Shown: positions 9,801-23,106, numbered from the stretch's first letter. The stretch: 64,000 nucleotides of DNA from Jacaranda mimosifolia (GCA_018894105.1 CM032117.1:39908501-39972500); one strand, 5' to 3'. Notes: generated by a model not told the origin, from the letters alone. Made by a program: numbers and translations.

Positions 9801-12271
9801 GTAAGTTATTCTCAGAACAATTTTCAGCTTCAGACTTATTTTGGACCCATGGATTGATACATCACACTCACTAATGCAACTAATTTATAGACCCACCAGC
9901 AGATAATCTACTGGATCCCGACCCATCTTGAGTGAACCCACAGCCCGCCAATATCAAGTCCCATGAGCAATTCGCCATCACTAGCAGTTTAACAGACTTA
10001 CACAGTATTTGGCTAGTACTCATGGGGCCAAACTTGAGCCAGTTTCGAAACTTTGGAGTTCAATAATTAGTTCAAGCTTGCTCTTTTTCCCTCCATTAAG
10101 GTTGACCAAGCTTAAAAGTGTTGAAGCAAACCAACTCAATCCAATTTACAGCCTTAGGGATGAATGGGTAGCTTGATTGTAAGTTCTCATTCCTATGAAT
10201 AGATTGATTGCGGGTTTGAGTCCCATATGCGGTAGTTGGGGAACCAGCTATGATCCTCTTTAGAAGGGAAAAAAAAATCCAATTTACAGCACTACTTCCA
10301 TTTCCAAAACCATATGCATAAAAGAATATGCATCACACAGTTCAAAGACATGGCAATTAACTGCAGAAAAGAATATTTCATTGAAGATTGACTTTCTTAA
10401 ACAAATGTAAATTTAACTACCACCCCATCATGTGGAGACCAACCCAAAAGAACAAGCATTTCATTCATAATTTATGTTATAGAACTGAGATGAGAACCTG
10501 TAGCTGCACTATTTGTGTGCTTCCTTGATATCAAATTTGGTACAATCCTACCAAGCCCAGTTGAAAGTATCTGGAAGGCAATGAGTAAGGAATATAATCT
10601 TAGTACCGTTCATCAAATGTAGATCTGAGAGCCAAATATTTACAATACCCATAAACAGGTGTAAATACACAGCAAACACTGGGAGAGGAAACTTAACAGG
10701 AAAAAACTAAAATCCATGATATGGAACAGGATATTAAACTTACTGTCATCACAAACAAGGCACTGAGCGCACCAGATAGAACTATTGACTTGGGGTGACG
10801 CATGGCCATGAGAGCTGCTATTATAAAAGTTTCATCTCCAATCTAGCAGCATAACCATTATTACAAAATAGTCATTACATCTAATATAAGGAGTACCAGA
10901 TGAAGGGAGCCACCAAAGTGGATAATTCTTCCCTAAACAAAGTCGACTTCAGAAATACATTATTATACTCCATAATTTTCATTTGTCTAACTTTTCTTTA
11001 AATGGTGAAACATGCAGAATATGCCATCCCTTCAAATGCTGACCAGGATGCTAGACTATAGCAAGAACCATCAAAAAGCCAAGCAGCAGAGCATACTAAC
11101 AGCGGTGAATAGGATAAATCTGGCTATATGTGATGCTATACAAAATAATTTGCTTACCTCACTGACGATTATCATGGATAAACTTGCAAAGAAAGCATCA
11201 AAAACTCCAAGACCAGAGTTCAACGCAACACCAAGATTAACAAAATCAGGATCTTTCTCTTCTTTGACAATACGGGTCTTAATTTTGTCCACAAAGAGCT
11301 GTCAACCACAATTTACACATTACATGATCAAATTTCAACATTAATCCCATAGATATGGTACACCACAATGTGAAAATACATTCAACATTTCAATTATACA
11401 TATAAATATGAACAAAAGACTTCCAACAAAAACGTCCTTATGTTGGGTTATTCCACAACCAAAAAATTGTGATTCTCAGGACCCATTTGCGGCAAGTAAG
11501 CTCACAAAATTGATTTGTCAAGAAAAGTTCAAGATGGTCCATCTAACATCTTTAATTGTCCTATTTTCTTATTTTCATTGATCAAGTCTAATGTTGCCTG
11601 GCAGGTTGTGTTCAATCAATGAGTGCATGCAAACATAGTCCAGTTGCATTACCTGCATTCTTCAAGAATGCTTCCATCCAGTAAAATTTCAAGGCACCCA
11701 AAAGAAAAGAGTAAATAACTGACAAAGAGCTTATAAAGCTTTAGAAGTTTTTAACTTACTTTAGCACTGTCAAGATACCGTTAGTGAAATCATGCTTTTG
11801 TAAAAGTGATGAATTAGAAACAGAATCATCGCTAAGAAAACATGCCAAAAGCGCATAAGTCCAGCTAGAAACTAAAAATCTTTTTCAAACAATGCCTAAG
11901 GAGCTGCTACATTGTCACATTATGCAATCAAGAATCAGGGCTGTTTCAGTGACAGCAAAATCAACTTCAGCAACACGATGGGGATGCCAAACAACACGAC
12001 CGTGACCATACTCACTTTACCACGGCGGCCCAGATCCTTGATCGCAGCATTTGATTCATCCACTCCATTTTCCTAATCATGGTGCAAATCAAGTTAGATC
12101 AGAGGTGCTTCAAAATCGGTTAAAAACCAACAAAATTGACGGAAAACGAAAAAATAAATGTACCCGGGCAGAAATTTGGGGAAGGGAGGAAAAGAGGAAG
12201 AGCAGAAAGACGAGTAAAACATAGAGATAAAAGGGTTTCCTCCGAAAAGGGTATGACGGGAAAGCCCCCAT
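6897..12271 (-). CDS. GDT1-like (UPF0016/TMEM165) Mn/Ca transporter, PML3 type, 9 exons
   Basis: Minus-strand exons: 12271-12164, 12072-12016, 11298-11158, 10842-10744, 10570-10498, 9132-9047, 8125-8042, 7799-7740, 7085-6897. They sum to 897 nt (298 aa plus stop); every junction is GT-AG and the phases agree. Exon 1 encodes a signal peptide with a Leu/Phe-rich core (YLYVLLVFLLFLFSSLP). The two UPF0016 signatures are present: SE-IGDET, split across exons 3/4, and AEWGDRSQ in exon 8. An acidic linker (KKEIEEVEEKLE) joins the two halves, and the protein ends SSYFYPPL. Family members exchange Mn2+/Ca2+ for H+ in Golgi or plastid membranes; the signal peptide and C-terminus match the Golgi-type Arabidopsis PML3 group as I remember it. 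No stop or frame break was found. Substrate and compartment are inferred. Confidence 0.93.
10155..10275 (+). repeat. possible tRNA-derived SINE in a GDT1-like intron
   Basis: An A-box-like stretch (GGGTAGCTTGATTG) is followed about 40 bases later by GCGGGTTTGAGTCCC, a good RNA polymerase III B-box, and the segment ends in GGGAAAAAAAAATCC. It lies inside the intron 9133-10497. No cloverleaf for a real tRNA can be drawn. Target-site duplication was not identified, so this is tentative. Confidence 0.4.
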
Positions 12272-14151
12272 GTTTGTCTGCTTTTGCTTGCCTGGATTTG
12301 ATTTGATGGATAACTTTCAGATTCAGATGTCAAGATTCCGGGAATTTTGAAGAATATCGTAAAGAATAGAGAGGATTTGGATCCAGAAAATAGATTAGGG
12401 ATTAGGAACTAGGCGGGGAGGGATTCCTGATTTCTCCGATTTCAGCAGAGGTCTCCCAAGAGCATGCTCACAAGGTTGAATTAGTTTTTATAACAATAGT
12501 AGTGTACTTCCCAAATTCTAATTCTCACTCCAATGGCACAGTAGTTTTTTGTATTTAAATTTTTCTCTTTTTGTGTTCTGTTAATTTTATCCCTCCATCC
12601 ATTAAATAGGAGAACGGAGTTCTGTTAAACTGTAGAAAGAAATGCCCACTAACTGCTTTGACTAACAAAATGGATTCCTTTACTTCTATTTGACCTCAAA
12701 GTAGTTTTAGATCTTGTTATAATAGTATCCGACAAATTAAAATTAGATTGACATTTTTATACTACTATAAAAATAGTATTTTTTTTTTGACGTAATAAAG
12801 AAGGCAATCTTTCATCCTTACGTGACTGTGTATTTGCGCTAGAATAAATTCTAGACTGCAAATATGACTATCGTGCGTTTGACGGTGATTATGAAACTTA
12901 TATTGTTATGACTTCAACTTTAACTACATTCAAATCTGTAAGATCATCAACATGGAATATTGTGATTTAATAGGCTTGCACATACAATACATGCTCTAAA
13001 TGATTTTCTTTTTAATGGAACATTGGTATTTTTATGCCCTAATCTAACTGATAGATATAAAAATACAAAACAGACAAATAATCAATTAAAAAATGATAAA
13101 TCACAAGAAGATTTTTTTTTTTAAAAAAAAATAATAATAATAATAATAACCACAATTGGCAGGAGTTAGGCATGGACTCCCAACCTGTTTATATAACAAA
13201 AAGGAAGCTTAATTGTATGTACATATTTAATCAGCAAAAAACACTTATCCAATTTTCGGATTCTCACATCTCAACACAATTCAATTTTTGTGGTATCAAA
13301 TATGCACAGGTTAAAATTTCTGCACTGGTATTATTGTATGAATTCGATTAGCAGCTGGCTAGAGGCATTCATTCTCTTTAGTGGTTCTTAAGTTTAAAGT
13401 GTGTTAGTTTCTTTGTTTCCTGGTGGACTGGTAGCTAGGCATCTCTATCTTGCAGTCAATTATCACATCAATTCTGTAATAATTGCACGCTTACTAATAG
13501 CAAGACTCCTGGTTAAGGCACTTCAAGTTTGCAACAACTGACTATCCTCCTTTCTTGAAGCAGATTTTGTACTGGTTGTTGGCGATCTAGCAAAACTCTA
13601 AACTGATCTGTTTTGCAGCAACACTGCACTCCAGCAATGAACCCACTTTTGGCCCCATGTTGGTTTGGTAACATTAACAATCATAATTTAGACTTCACAA
13701 TGATTTAGCCTCGCTTGTTTTCTCATCTACTTAGTGTTCTACATCATTTTTTTGGTATCTGAACCTTTCTTGTGCTTGCTCTTCTCGCAAATTTATGGCA
13801 TTCATTGATCAGGTTACTATTTTCAACAACTCACTTCATCCAATACGCTTAACAACATGTTTATCAAGTTGGCTATGCCAAAGCATTTAGTGTAGTCAGA
13901 GCATGTTACAATCAAACTAAGGAGGGAGTTATTAGCTTAAATAGGGGGAAGGGAAGGTTGTGGTGTTTTGGTCAAGGTGAGCAAGTGTTTTGGTTAAAGT
14001 AGGCTGTCAAGGTGAGCAAAGATACTCTCAAGCAGGGAGTTCACCTCAATCAGATTTGCAAGCAGCCGACCCCTGCCAATTCTCTTCATTACCTACCATA
14101 ATCCACATTTGATTCTTTCAGCTACTTAGTTCTGAAATTTGAAAATCCAAA
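12272..14151. other. GDT1-like promoter side and unassigned AT-rich DNA
   Basis: The first few hundred bases upstream of 12271 should hold the promoter of the GDT1-like gene. Further right is AT-rich DNA with a short (ATA)n run near 13130-13150 and no open frame with recognisable content. Confidence 0.45.
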
Positions 14152-14433
14152 CTAATTCAACTTTAGAAGACCAATGATCTCATCGTTCAGCTGTGCTTTC
14201 CCCAAAACACCACTAGCCTTTTGATAGCATGCCAAGTTACCAAAGAAATCAGCCACAACGTTCCCTTCCTTATAAATATGTGTGATCTTAGTCTCCACTG
14301 TTCGAGAGACTCTTTTAATCTTTAAGATATGCGGCTGGAGTCTCCAATCACACATCTCAAATTCAAGAATTAAGTTCAACGAGCGACAACACCCAATTAT
14401 ACCCAGACATGCAGAAGTCCTCTTTGAACACAC
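14152..14433 (-). pseudogene. fragment of a non-LTR-type RNase H domain
   Basis: A 93-codon frame contains ITHIYKEGNVVADFFGNLAC, the C-terminal RNase H pattern of plant LINE-type or related reverse transcriptase polyproteins (V.+.. REGN. VAD. LA). No flanking reverse transcriptase is visible; the neighbouring sequence is the LTR of a copia element, so this is an isolated remnant. Confidence 0.55.
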
Positions 14434-14489
14434 AACTCAAACCCTTTTAGAGGAGCAAACAACTCAGCAAAATTAATAGATTGTTCACA

Positions 14490-14879
14490 AAAAGATTTAA
14501 TGTAGCTTGGCTTCAATTGATAGCCTACACCCACGACGCAAAGAGAAAAAGAATTGATTTATCAGATTTGAGATGGACATAGATTTCTCAATTCCAAATC
14601 TCAAACTCACAATACCCATTTTCATCATTTTGTCTAATCACTCAAAACCCAATCCTAGTTGTACCTCAATCTATCTCCTACGCCCAAAAGTTGATCCCAA
14701 GAGATATCCCTAATATAATGCCTTAGTTTCAAAAACTAAACTAAAAATCTGAAAAAAGGGTTACAAAGCCGCATCTCGAGGTAACAATTTAGGCACTATC
14801 TCTGGTTTTGCCTTCTTCTTTTTTGTTTAAAAGTACAAGCCACTTTTACTATTTTCCACCTTGCCCTCTGTGTGTGTAT

Positions 14880-14917
<38 letters not shown>

Positions 14918-15010
14918 GTCTCTCTGGTTTTTCTTTCTTCTTTTGTGTTTAAAAGTCTAAGACACTTCTACTATTTGCACCTTGCCTTATACTTTTAACC
15001 CTCTTTGCCT
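14490..15010 (-). repeat. left (3') LTR of the copia element
   Basis: Shares long collinear blocks with 21695-22180, for example the stretches around CAATTGATAGCCTAC, CCCAAAACCCAATCC-like segments, AATATAATGCCTT and GTTTAAAAGT. It contains a (TC)n expansion at about 14883-14915 and a local duplication of the GTTTAAAAGT...CACTT segment that the right LTR lacks. Confidence 0.75.
14883..14915. repeat. (TC)n microsatellite
   Basis: Simple TC dinucleotide run inside the left copia LTR; absent from the right LTR, so it expanded after insertion. Confidence 0.9.
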
Positions 15011-15099
15011 GTCCAACAAGAGATACTTATCTGATACTCCAAACTCCGATCAAATCCAAATAATGCTTAAACTTGATTGTGAAAATATACTTCGTCAAT

Positions 15100-18000
15100 A
15101 TATCCATTAGGTTATCCCATGTCCTAACTTTCTCAACTGAAATAAGAACTTGAGACATAACATCTCAAATAAATGATTTTTGATATTAATGTGCATTATG
15201 CTCTCATGATATATTTGATTCTTCAATTAGGATATGACAGTTTGATTGACAGAAAATTCTAGTCATTCCGGACTCCATAACTATATCAGCAATCAATCAC
15301 GTTGGTCAAATGCCTTGCTTGACACCTTCAACTAAAGTTATGTACTATGTCTTAGTAGTAGACAATGCAATTGAAACACATAAAGTTACCTTCCAGCTGA
15401 TAGCACAACCAAACAAAAAACACATATAACTTATCACCAATCTCCTTCTGTCCAAATCTCCAGCATAATCGACATCCACATAATCAATTAGTCTCGTAGC
15501 AGAGTCAAATTGGCTATAACTTAAAAGTCTCTCTACAAATAGAACCTCTTAATACCTCATAATCCATTACACAACCTGCTAATGCATCTTTCCCAGCTTG
15601 TGCATGTATCCAGTAATCACACAGATTGCATTTGAAATATTTGGCCTAGTGCAAACCATAACATATATCAAGCTACCAACTTCACTAGCATAGGACACCT
15701 AGGGTATGTGTTCTATCTTTTCTTCAGTACTAGGAGACAACTCTACTAAGAATCTAAAATGAGCGACGAAAGGTGTACTAACCAGCTTGGACTAATTCAT
15801 CCCAAATCTCTCAAGTAATTTCTCAATGTATTTTTACTAAGATTAGTACAATACATCAGAGCATCAATCTCTGATGATTTCCATGCCTAGCATCGTCTTG
15901 GCTACACCCAAATCATTCATCTCAAATTGCCTACTTAACTAAGTTTTGATAACACATCGAACCTTTTATATCATTATCTATGGACTATTTCAAACCATAA
16001 AAAGATCTTCTCAAAAGGCATAATTGATCTTCCTTACCTAGAAAAATGAATCCCTATAACTAATGCATATAAATTTGCTCCTATAGCTCATCATGTAAAA
16101 TCGCAATCTTAACATTCATTTGTTACAAATCTATCTCAAATAAAGCATCGTGGCAAGCAACGCATAAATGGAAATATGCTTTTCCATTGAGTATAACACT
16201 TCATAGAAGTCAATTCCCTCTTTCTACACAAAATCTTGATGCACCAACCATGTCTTATAGATTGCATTCTCAACACCTAGTATTCCTTTATTCTTCTTGA
16301 AGACCTACTTGTAGCCAATTGTTTTCTTAACCCTTAGGTGCTTGAACTAGCTCCTTGTCCTATTCTTGTGCAGAGATTCAATCTCTTCACTCATGATGAC
16401 TAACCACTTCTCTGAGTCTAAAATTGTAAATAGCTTTTTAGTATGTGATTGAATCATCTACCACAAAATCTTCTACTATACTCAATGCATAAGCAACCAA
16501 TTCAAAGTAACCAAACTGTTGTAGAGGTTTGATTTGTTTTCTCCATCTACCTTGGACAAAGATGATAATCCTATAGTAACACATTTTCCTCCTGTTGCTT
16601 CGATGGTACTAAGCTCTCACCAATTGTACCTACCACTTACTCTACCAAACATTGAAGCCTCTTCAAAGACTTCTTGTGGAGTGTTAATCTCTAACTCCAT
16701 CTGCTTTGTGATGTCCTTTTGACTATTCTTGCTTTTTAGTTCTCTCATCACCATGGTAGGCTCATAAAACACATCTCTGTTGATAATAAACTTGGAGCAC
16801 CTGTCATCAATACACCACAATCGATAATCTTTAACTCCATTTGCAAACTCTATAAATATGCACTTCCTCACCACCTGTTCAATCTTCCAATAACAAACAT
16901 AAGTCTAAGTGAGACATACAGATATCCTTAAATTTTGAGTAATCAGCATGGGAACCCGACCATTTATCTAGAGGAGTCATACGACTAATAACAATTGGTG
17001 GTAGTATATTCACCAAATAGCAAATTGTGTTGACCGTTTTAGCCTAAAATTTTTGGACAATCCACTATTAAAGAGCATGCACCTAGCTCTCTCCAAAAGA
17101 GTTCTATTCATGCATTCTACAACTTCATTCTATTGTGGTCTATATAGAATTGTGCAATACCTCACAATCCTTTCCTTGTTGTAAAACTCTTAGAATTCTA
17201 TTGCTGAATTCTACCCCATTATCAAAGTGCTTAACCAACTTGCTAGTCAGCTTTTCAACTATAGTCTTCTACTGCTTGAACATGACAAACGCTTCATCCT
17301 TGTGTTTCAACAGATACACCCAAACTCTCTGTGAGAAGTCATCAATCAGCATCAAGATGTATTTGGCACCATCATATGATGGAACTTGAGAAGGCCCCTC
17401 AAAGGTCTGAATAGATGTAGTCCAAATTGCCTTTCGTCTTGCAAGTTGTCTTGCCGAACTTCACCCTATGTTGCTTCCTAATAATGCAATACTCATAGAA
17501 GCTAGTTGTCCAGTTTTCTAACTACAAAGTTAACCCTTTTTGCTCAACTCTAATGCCCCATCCCACTCAAATGGCCCAGATGCATATGCCGTAACCTAGT
17601 AACATCTTTGTCCATATCAAATGATAAAGCTACTACAAGTGCTTGTAATTGTACTTCCAATAGAACATGGAAGTCATAACATCTCTCACCCTTCATGATA
17701 ACTAGTGCACCCTTCGAAACTCGAATGACTCCACCTTGAGATATATTGTCATAGTTATTCTCATCCAATATGCCTAAGGAAATCAAATTCTTCTTCAAAT
17801 TAGAAATGTGTCAAACATCTAATGAAGTTTTTGCAATGCTATTATGCATCAGGATATTAACAGTTAATCCCAAAAACTATGCAAGTTGCATAATTCCCCA
17901 TCAAGACTTTATCGCCATTTATCAATTTGTAAGTAATAAAGTTCTTCTTAGAACATATGTGGTAAGAGAACATAGAATCTAGAATATACTCTAAGTCCAA

Positions 18001-18614
18001 GTGGCCAGTAGCAACATTTTAACAATATCATTAGACTCATCCTTAGCAACCCCAGCCACATCAACTTTATCATAACCTAAAGTTTCACTATAATCCTTTT
18101 CCTTTTGCACGCAATGGACAGTTGGTTTCTTGTATCTCTTGCCACCATAGTCAAAATATTTATCCCCTATTTTAACTAGCATTCCCTCGGGATTGAGATC
18201 TAACTCCATTACCCTTTTTCTTTCTCTTTCTATTCTCCCCTTACCACTAATTCTTCTCCACTCTTACATTTATTACTAGCTAAGGCTATTTTTCTCAATT
18301 CATATGAATTCAATGATGCCTTAACATTCTTTACTGAAATTTATCCCTCTCATACAACAATTTAATAGTCAAATGCTCACACTATTTAGACAAATAACAT
18401 AATAAGACCAAGCCTGGTCCTCATCATCAACTTTCATATCAATATTATCCAAACCTAAGATTTTTTATTGAAATAATCTGTGTTGTTCGATAGGTGTACC
18501 TTTTTTCATTTTGAGAGTATATAATCATTGCTCTAGATACAACCAATTTGTGAGGAACTTCATGATGTATAACATTTCAAGCTTCAAACATGAACCTACC
18601 TGTATGTCTCCCCA
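15100..18614 (-). pseudogene. Ty1-copia gag-pol remnant (gag middle, protease, integrase, RT, RNase H)
   Basis: Read on minus from high to low coordinates: gag middle at about 18300-18614 (KVDDEDQAWSYY region); a gag-protease segment at 17991-18209; the pre-integrase domain at 17550-17798 with RLRHMHLGHLSGMG; the integrase core at about 17000-17500 with YIHSDLSGP, SYDGAKYILMLIDDF and FDNGVEF; the post-integrase strand at 16617-16874 with ANGVKDYRLWC; then RT and RNase H text down to about 15100 with many stops. Order and motifs are those of TNT1/Copia-type elements. No long open frame survives. Confidence 0.8.
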
Positions 18615-18615
18615 A

Positions 18616-21500
18616 CACTACAACAAAAAATAGTTTCAACGATCATTGTTATTAGTCACTAAAAGTAAAAAAATAGTTGCGAAAACTTATAGTGACCAAA
18701 ATAACGACGGTTGCAGGTGGTCACAATAGAGTAGCTACTAAAAGTGCTCAGTGGTGAGTTATTAACTTGGATGCTAAAAATGCATGTTTAGCGACCATCC
18801 AATAATGGTTAGTAAAGATGGAAAAATTAGTGACATATTTTTTACTCGCTAATGTAAAAGTCCGTGGTCACTATAATATTAACTTGGTTGTTGTAGGTAC
18901 GCATACAATGACCACATATTTTGGTTGGTAAAAATTGATTCTTTAGCAACCAAATAATTGGTTGCAATGCCTTTTAGATAGTTGCAATAGTTGTGTTATT
19001 TAACATGTTTTAGTGACCACACTGCGACGATAAAACATAATTGCTAAATAGTATGTTTTGGCGACAAAATAACTGGTTGCAATAATTTTAATATTGTTGC
19101 AAGACTTATTACATTTTTTATAATTCAGTGACCAAAAGCGTGGCTACTAGTCGCTAATATATTACTTATTAGAAACCAAATGCTAATTAGAGAAATAATT
19201 TCTATTAGTTGCTAATGTGTATAATTTAGCAACCAAATAGTGGCTGCAAAAGTAGCTTTAAATGATTGCTAATATGTACTTTTAAGCCAATAAAAGATTG
19301 CCAAACAATTTGAGTTCGAAAAGGTTCAGGATATATTATAAATCAAAATGAGATTACAAGTGAAGAGTACTTGTGCCAAATAAAAATAAGAAAGTACTTA
19401 CTTTCCTTACAATATTTTCAGAATAAAAAAAAATTGCTAACTAATCTCCCCTAGAGGAAAATAAGAAGAAAGACAAAAAAACAAAAGAGATTAAATTACA
19501 TTAGATTGCAACCCACCTCAAGCACTTGCAAGAGACGCTCCAGAGACCAAGAACAAATCTCTATTCCTGCAAAAAAGAAATTTTCAGCCGAAGCCTTTGA
19601 TTCTTCAAAGGGACTATGGACCGTATCCTCCTTGAAGCAAATGTGCTCCAATTTTCAACCCCTTATCCAATGTTGGTTCAAGTCCCCATTCCAACAAAAA
19701 ATGAGACAATTTTGTAACACCACAAAACAAAACTTCCAGACCAAGGATCGACTCTTGACTCCAATAAAATTTCAACAAAAAACTTGGGCGCCCAAAATCG
19801 AGTTCCACTTCCCACAATTTCCAGCAAAGAACCTTCAGCCAACTCAACAAGACTAGGAGAGAAAAATGCACAGTTTCCAAATCAAAATAGCTGATTCATG
19901 GAAACCAAATCAAAGTCCAGAGCCACACAGTAAGCAAAGCAAGCACTGTGCAGAAACAAGCACTGCAAAGAAGCAAATCAAATCCTGAGCCACACAGTAA
20001 GCAAAACAAGCAATTGCATCGCAACAAAGCAAGCAAAGTGTCCCTAAATAGGTCTTTCAATGCACAAGAAAATGTCTCAAAAAATATTGCTTGCTTGTAT
20101 AGTATAGCTCATACCTATTATATTTCTCAGAGCTAAACTATTTAAGAAAATACATATTCATTAAAAGAATGTATTAAAAAAAATGGTACTATTTATTCAT
20201 AGCAATAACCTGTCACTTTTCAGTCATAATGGATTGAACAGTAAACTAATGCACAAAAAATACAACTCTGTACTTACCAAGCATCAAACTAAAAAATGCC
20301 AAAGAATAATTTCAAAAGCATTCCTGTATTAAAAGTTTCCAAATGTATATATCAATGATCCACATCTTTCAAAACAAAATGAACTACAGATAAGTGGATT
20401 TATAAACAAAATTCCCTTTTCCAGATACATCTAATAAAGCTCTAATAATATAAAATTCTCTTTGGTACAACCACATCAATTCTGCATGACAGTTTCAAAA
20501 GTAAACTTATCTTCAAAATAATAGAGTTCCATCATTCTTCGTCCATTTCAACCTATCAAACCAAGCAAATATGAATTAGATTCAATTAAAATAATAAAAT
20601 TGAATTCTAAATATAAGTAAAAGAAGCTTATCAAAGTATCACATAAGATATGAACTTAAAATTAATCACAATAAGAACTACATAAACTATTTTTGGCATA
20701 TTATTCTGCTACTAGGAAAAGATGAAGTGGAACTTCTTAATTTAATCTGCATATCACCATTAATTCGCCGATCTGCATATTATAAGCAATTTGACTAACT
20801 ACAACATGTAAACATAGTTCCCTCAAAAACTTGAAAGATACGTAAATAAAACAAATAGAGATCTAGAGAAATGAACCAGTTATCAGAAACAGATATAAAA
20901 TTCCAAAAGTGATACAAAAGCAAAGAAACACATAGTTGGAACAATATTAAGAAGCAAATCAACTATAGAAATAGTGCTTGTCCAAAAAATATAGGAACTA
21001 AAATATAAGCACTTGTTGTAAGGAACTTACCCTTTATCAAGTTAAAAATTATGAGGGAACTTGTGGGAATGCCGGTTGCAAGGATGCATTCACCATTGTT
21101 GGGATTATGGAAATTATGTCAATACCTTTCTCTTTCACAAACTTCCAGGCAGCATTCTCAGTATATATCATGTTTATTGATAGGCTTATTTGATCCTTGT
21201 TCTAAAAATTAAATGATGAATCAAATACATATCTTTTCCAAGAGATATTTTATGGCAAAGCAAAAACATAACTTAAGTACAGAAACATAACTATAGATAA
21301 TGCGTAGGATATATTCTCAAGGCCTTTAAAAGTTAGAAAATAATGGTTGACACAGTAGAGTAACCTCACTTCTTGTAAGTTTGAAAAAGTTTTGGAGGCT
21401 CTTGCAGCAGAACACTAGTGTCTGAACAGAAGAAAGATCTCTCTGCCTGCAAATTCATTAATCTATCACAGAACATTGTCCCGCTGATGAGAGAACCAAA
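18616..21500. mobile_element. CACTA-like DNA transposon inserted in copia gag
   Basis: The left end begins CACTACAACAAAAAATAG, a standard plant CACTA (En/Spm) terminus. The next 650 bases (18640-19310) are packed with short subterminal words in both orientations (GTGACCA, GGTTGCAA, TAGCAACCA), as CACTA elements carry for transposase binding. Copia gag text stops at 18614 and its N-terminal part resumes at about 21540, so the insert ends near there. The right CACTA terminus was not found, and no transposase gene was recognised inside, so it is nonautonomous or truncated. The end coordinate is approximate. Confidence 0.65.
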
Positions 21501-21539
21501 ATTTATCTTTCTATTCCTCTAAAAGTATTCATGGCAGAA

Positions 21540-21663
21540 ATTCTCTAACCTTCAACGTTTTTTGCAAATCTTGATAACCTAAAAGCACCCGAATCTTTAG
21601 TTTCCACAAGCCAAAGTCATTTTTCCTATCAAATTTCTCCAAAGCGTACTTCGTGGTGAACAT
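21540..21663 (-). pseudogene. N-terminal piece of copia gag, separated by the insertion
   Basis: Starts at ATG 21663, directly after the primer-binding site, and reads ALEKFDRKNDFGLWKLKIR, the typical copia gag opening (..V.KFDG.NDF.LW+.KM+). It then loses similarity near 21540 where the nested CACTA-like insert begins. Confidence 0.75.
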
Positions 21664-21680
21664 TTGGCTCTGATACAAGC
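21664..21680 (-). other. copia primer-binding site (initiator tRNA-Met type)
   Basis: Minus-strand GCTTGTATCAGAGCCAA matches the usual GGTATCAGAGCC priming site, lying between the right LTR and gag. Confidence 0.75.
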
Positions 21681-21694
21681 TTTTTGTGTCCCAA

Positions 21695-22180
21695 TCTGAC
21701 AAATAAATATAGAAATATGAAATAAACAAGAAATCAAATAAAAAATAGTAAATTATAACAAAATTTAATATGGTTCGACTTCAATTGGTAGCATGCATCC
21801 ACTATTGCAAAGAGAAAAAAAATTATTGATCAGATTTGAGAACTATAGAGATTTCACGATTCTAACTCTCAATAGCACAACATTTATCTCATTTTTTCGT
21901 TTAATCGCCCAAAACCCAATCCGAGTTGCACCTCAAAATATTTCCTACTCTCATAAATTGATCCCATAAGAAATATCCCTGATATAATGCCTTGGACTAA
22001 AAAAATAAACTAAAAAGCTTAATAAAAAAGGCTAAAAAACCCGTTTCATGGTGTCATGGCACCACAGTGCCTAAATGTGTGGGCATCCCTTTCTCTTTAT
22101 CCCCTCAACTTTGCCTTCTTTTGTTCTGTTTAAAAGTGCAAGGCACTTCCACAAGTATGTATACTAATGCATATATATAT
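21695..22180 (-). repeat. right (5') LTR of the copia element
   Basis: Collinear with the left LTR at about 14490-15010 but clearly diverged, so the insertion is old. The outer end runs into an (AT)n tract near 22165-22185, and no target-site duplication could be read. Confidence 0.7.
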
Positions 22181-22788
22181 ATATAAGTATTTTTTAGAGA
22201 ACAAGTTTACCCAAAAAAAAGTGTCTAATAGAAAGATCTTATCAAAAATAAATATTCCATCAATAATACAATCAATTAATTACTAAACATGAGGTTATAT
22301 GGTAACCTTATGGATGATTAATTATGCATTGAGGATACTATCATGTTTCTTCCATCATGTTTTGGTCAAAAAAACTTTACATTCCATCTCACTCATGTAC
22401 TTTAAGTTTGTGAACTTAAATATATATATATATTATCATTCATCTAATGAATTTTTAAATCTTCTATAGTTTTTCATATTATTTGATTTATTTGAGTTAC
22501 ATAACACTCAAGTTGATATATATAAAAAAATCTCAGAAAAAATAGGGGTAATTTAATTTGAATGGTTCAATAATCAAATGAGCACCTACTTATGAATTTT
22601 ATCTTAAAATAGTTGTTTATGGTCTTCAATATTCAAGCACCATATATTTAATATTTTTATCTAATATGAACAGTATTATATATTTTCCTATTTATAAAAA
22701 ATATTAATATTTAAAGATTAATATACAATAATAAATTATTTATAAATACTTAGGACGCCACCACACTATGTTCGTTGTATTCTAAATG
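22181..22788. other. AT-rich spacer, nothing recognised
   Basis: Very AT-rich DNA with short TA runs between the copia element and gypsy-type element A. No frame or terminal repeat was identified. Confidence 0.4.
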
Positions 22789-23106
22789 TGATGTTGCACA
22801 AAAGTTCAGCAACATCCATTCCTGTAGACAACAATTTGCAAAAAGATTCTTTGCTCTTGAATGTTCTCGAAGTTTTACTGTTCTTTTACGAATGATTTCT
22901 TCTGCCCAAGTTCTCTTTGGGCCTTCTTATTTATAATTTTTTTTTTTTTGATGGGTTTAGACCCATTAGGGTTTTGTTGTCCTTCTTCTTGGCCTTAATT
23001 GTTTTTGGGTTCTCTACTCTCTTTTTTTAATTTAATTAATCAATTTAATTTTTGGGCCTTTTTTAATTTTTTTACTAAATTGCCTTTGTAGACTTAATTA
23101 TCCACA
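22789..23106 (-). repeat. left (3') LTR of element A
   Basis: Matches 28867-29216 through blocks such as AGATTCTTTGCTCT, GAATGATTTCTTCT and CAAGTTCTCTTTGG. The outer end near 22789 is approximate. Confidence 0.65.

Larger units (their letters stand above)
14490..22180 (-). mobile_element. decayed Ty1-copia retrotransposon with a nested insertion
   Basis: Two diverged direct repeats (about 14490-15010 and 21695-22180) flank an internal region read on the minus strand. A primer-binding site complementary to initiator tRNA-Met (TATCAGAGCC on minus) sits next to the right repeat, and gag, protease, integrase, RT and RNase H remnants follow in Ty1-copia order (integrase before RT). The element is full of stops and cannot be autonomous. 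Internal length is inflated by an insertion in gag (18616 to about 21500). Exact LTR ends were not fixed. Confidence 0.85.

Noticed and set aside
10155..10275. A true tRNA gene
   Set aside because: B-box present but no acceptor stem or cloverleaf; better explained as a decayed SINE.
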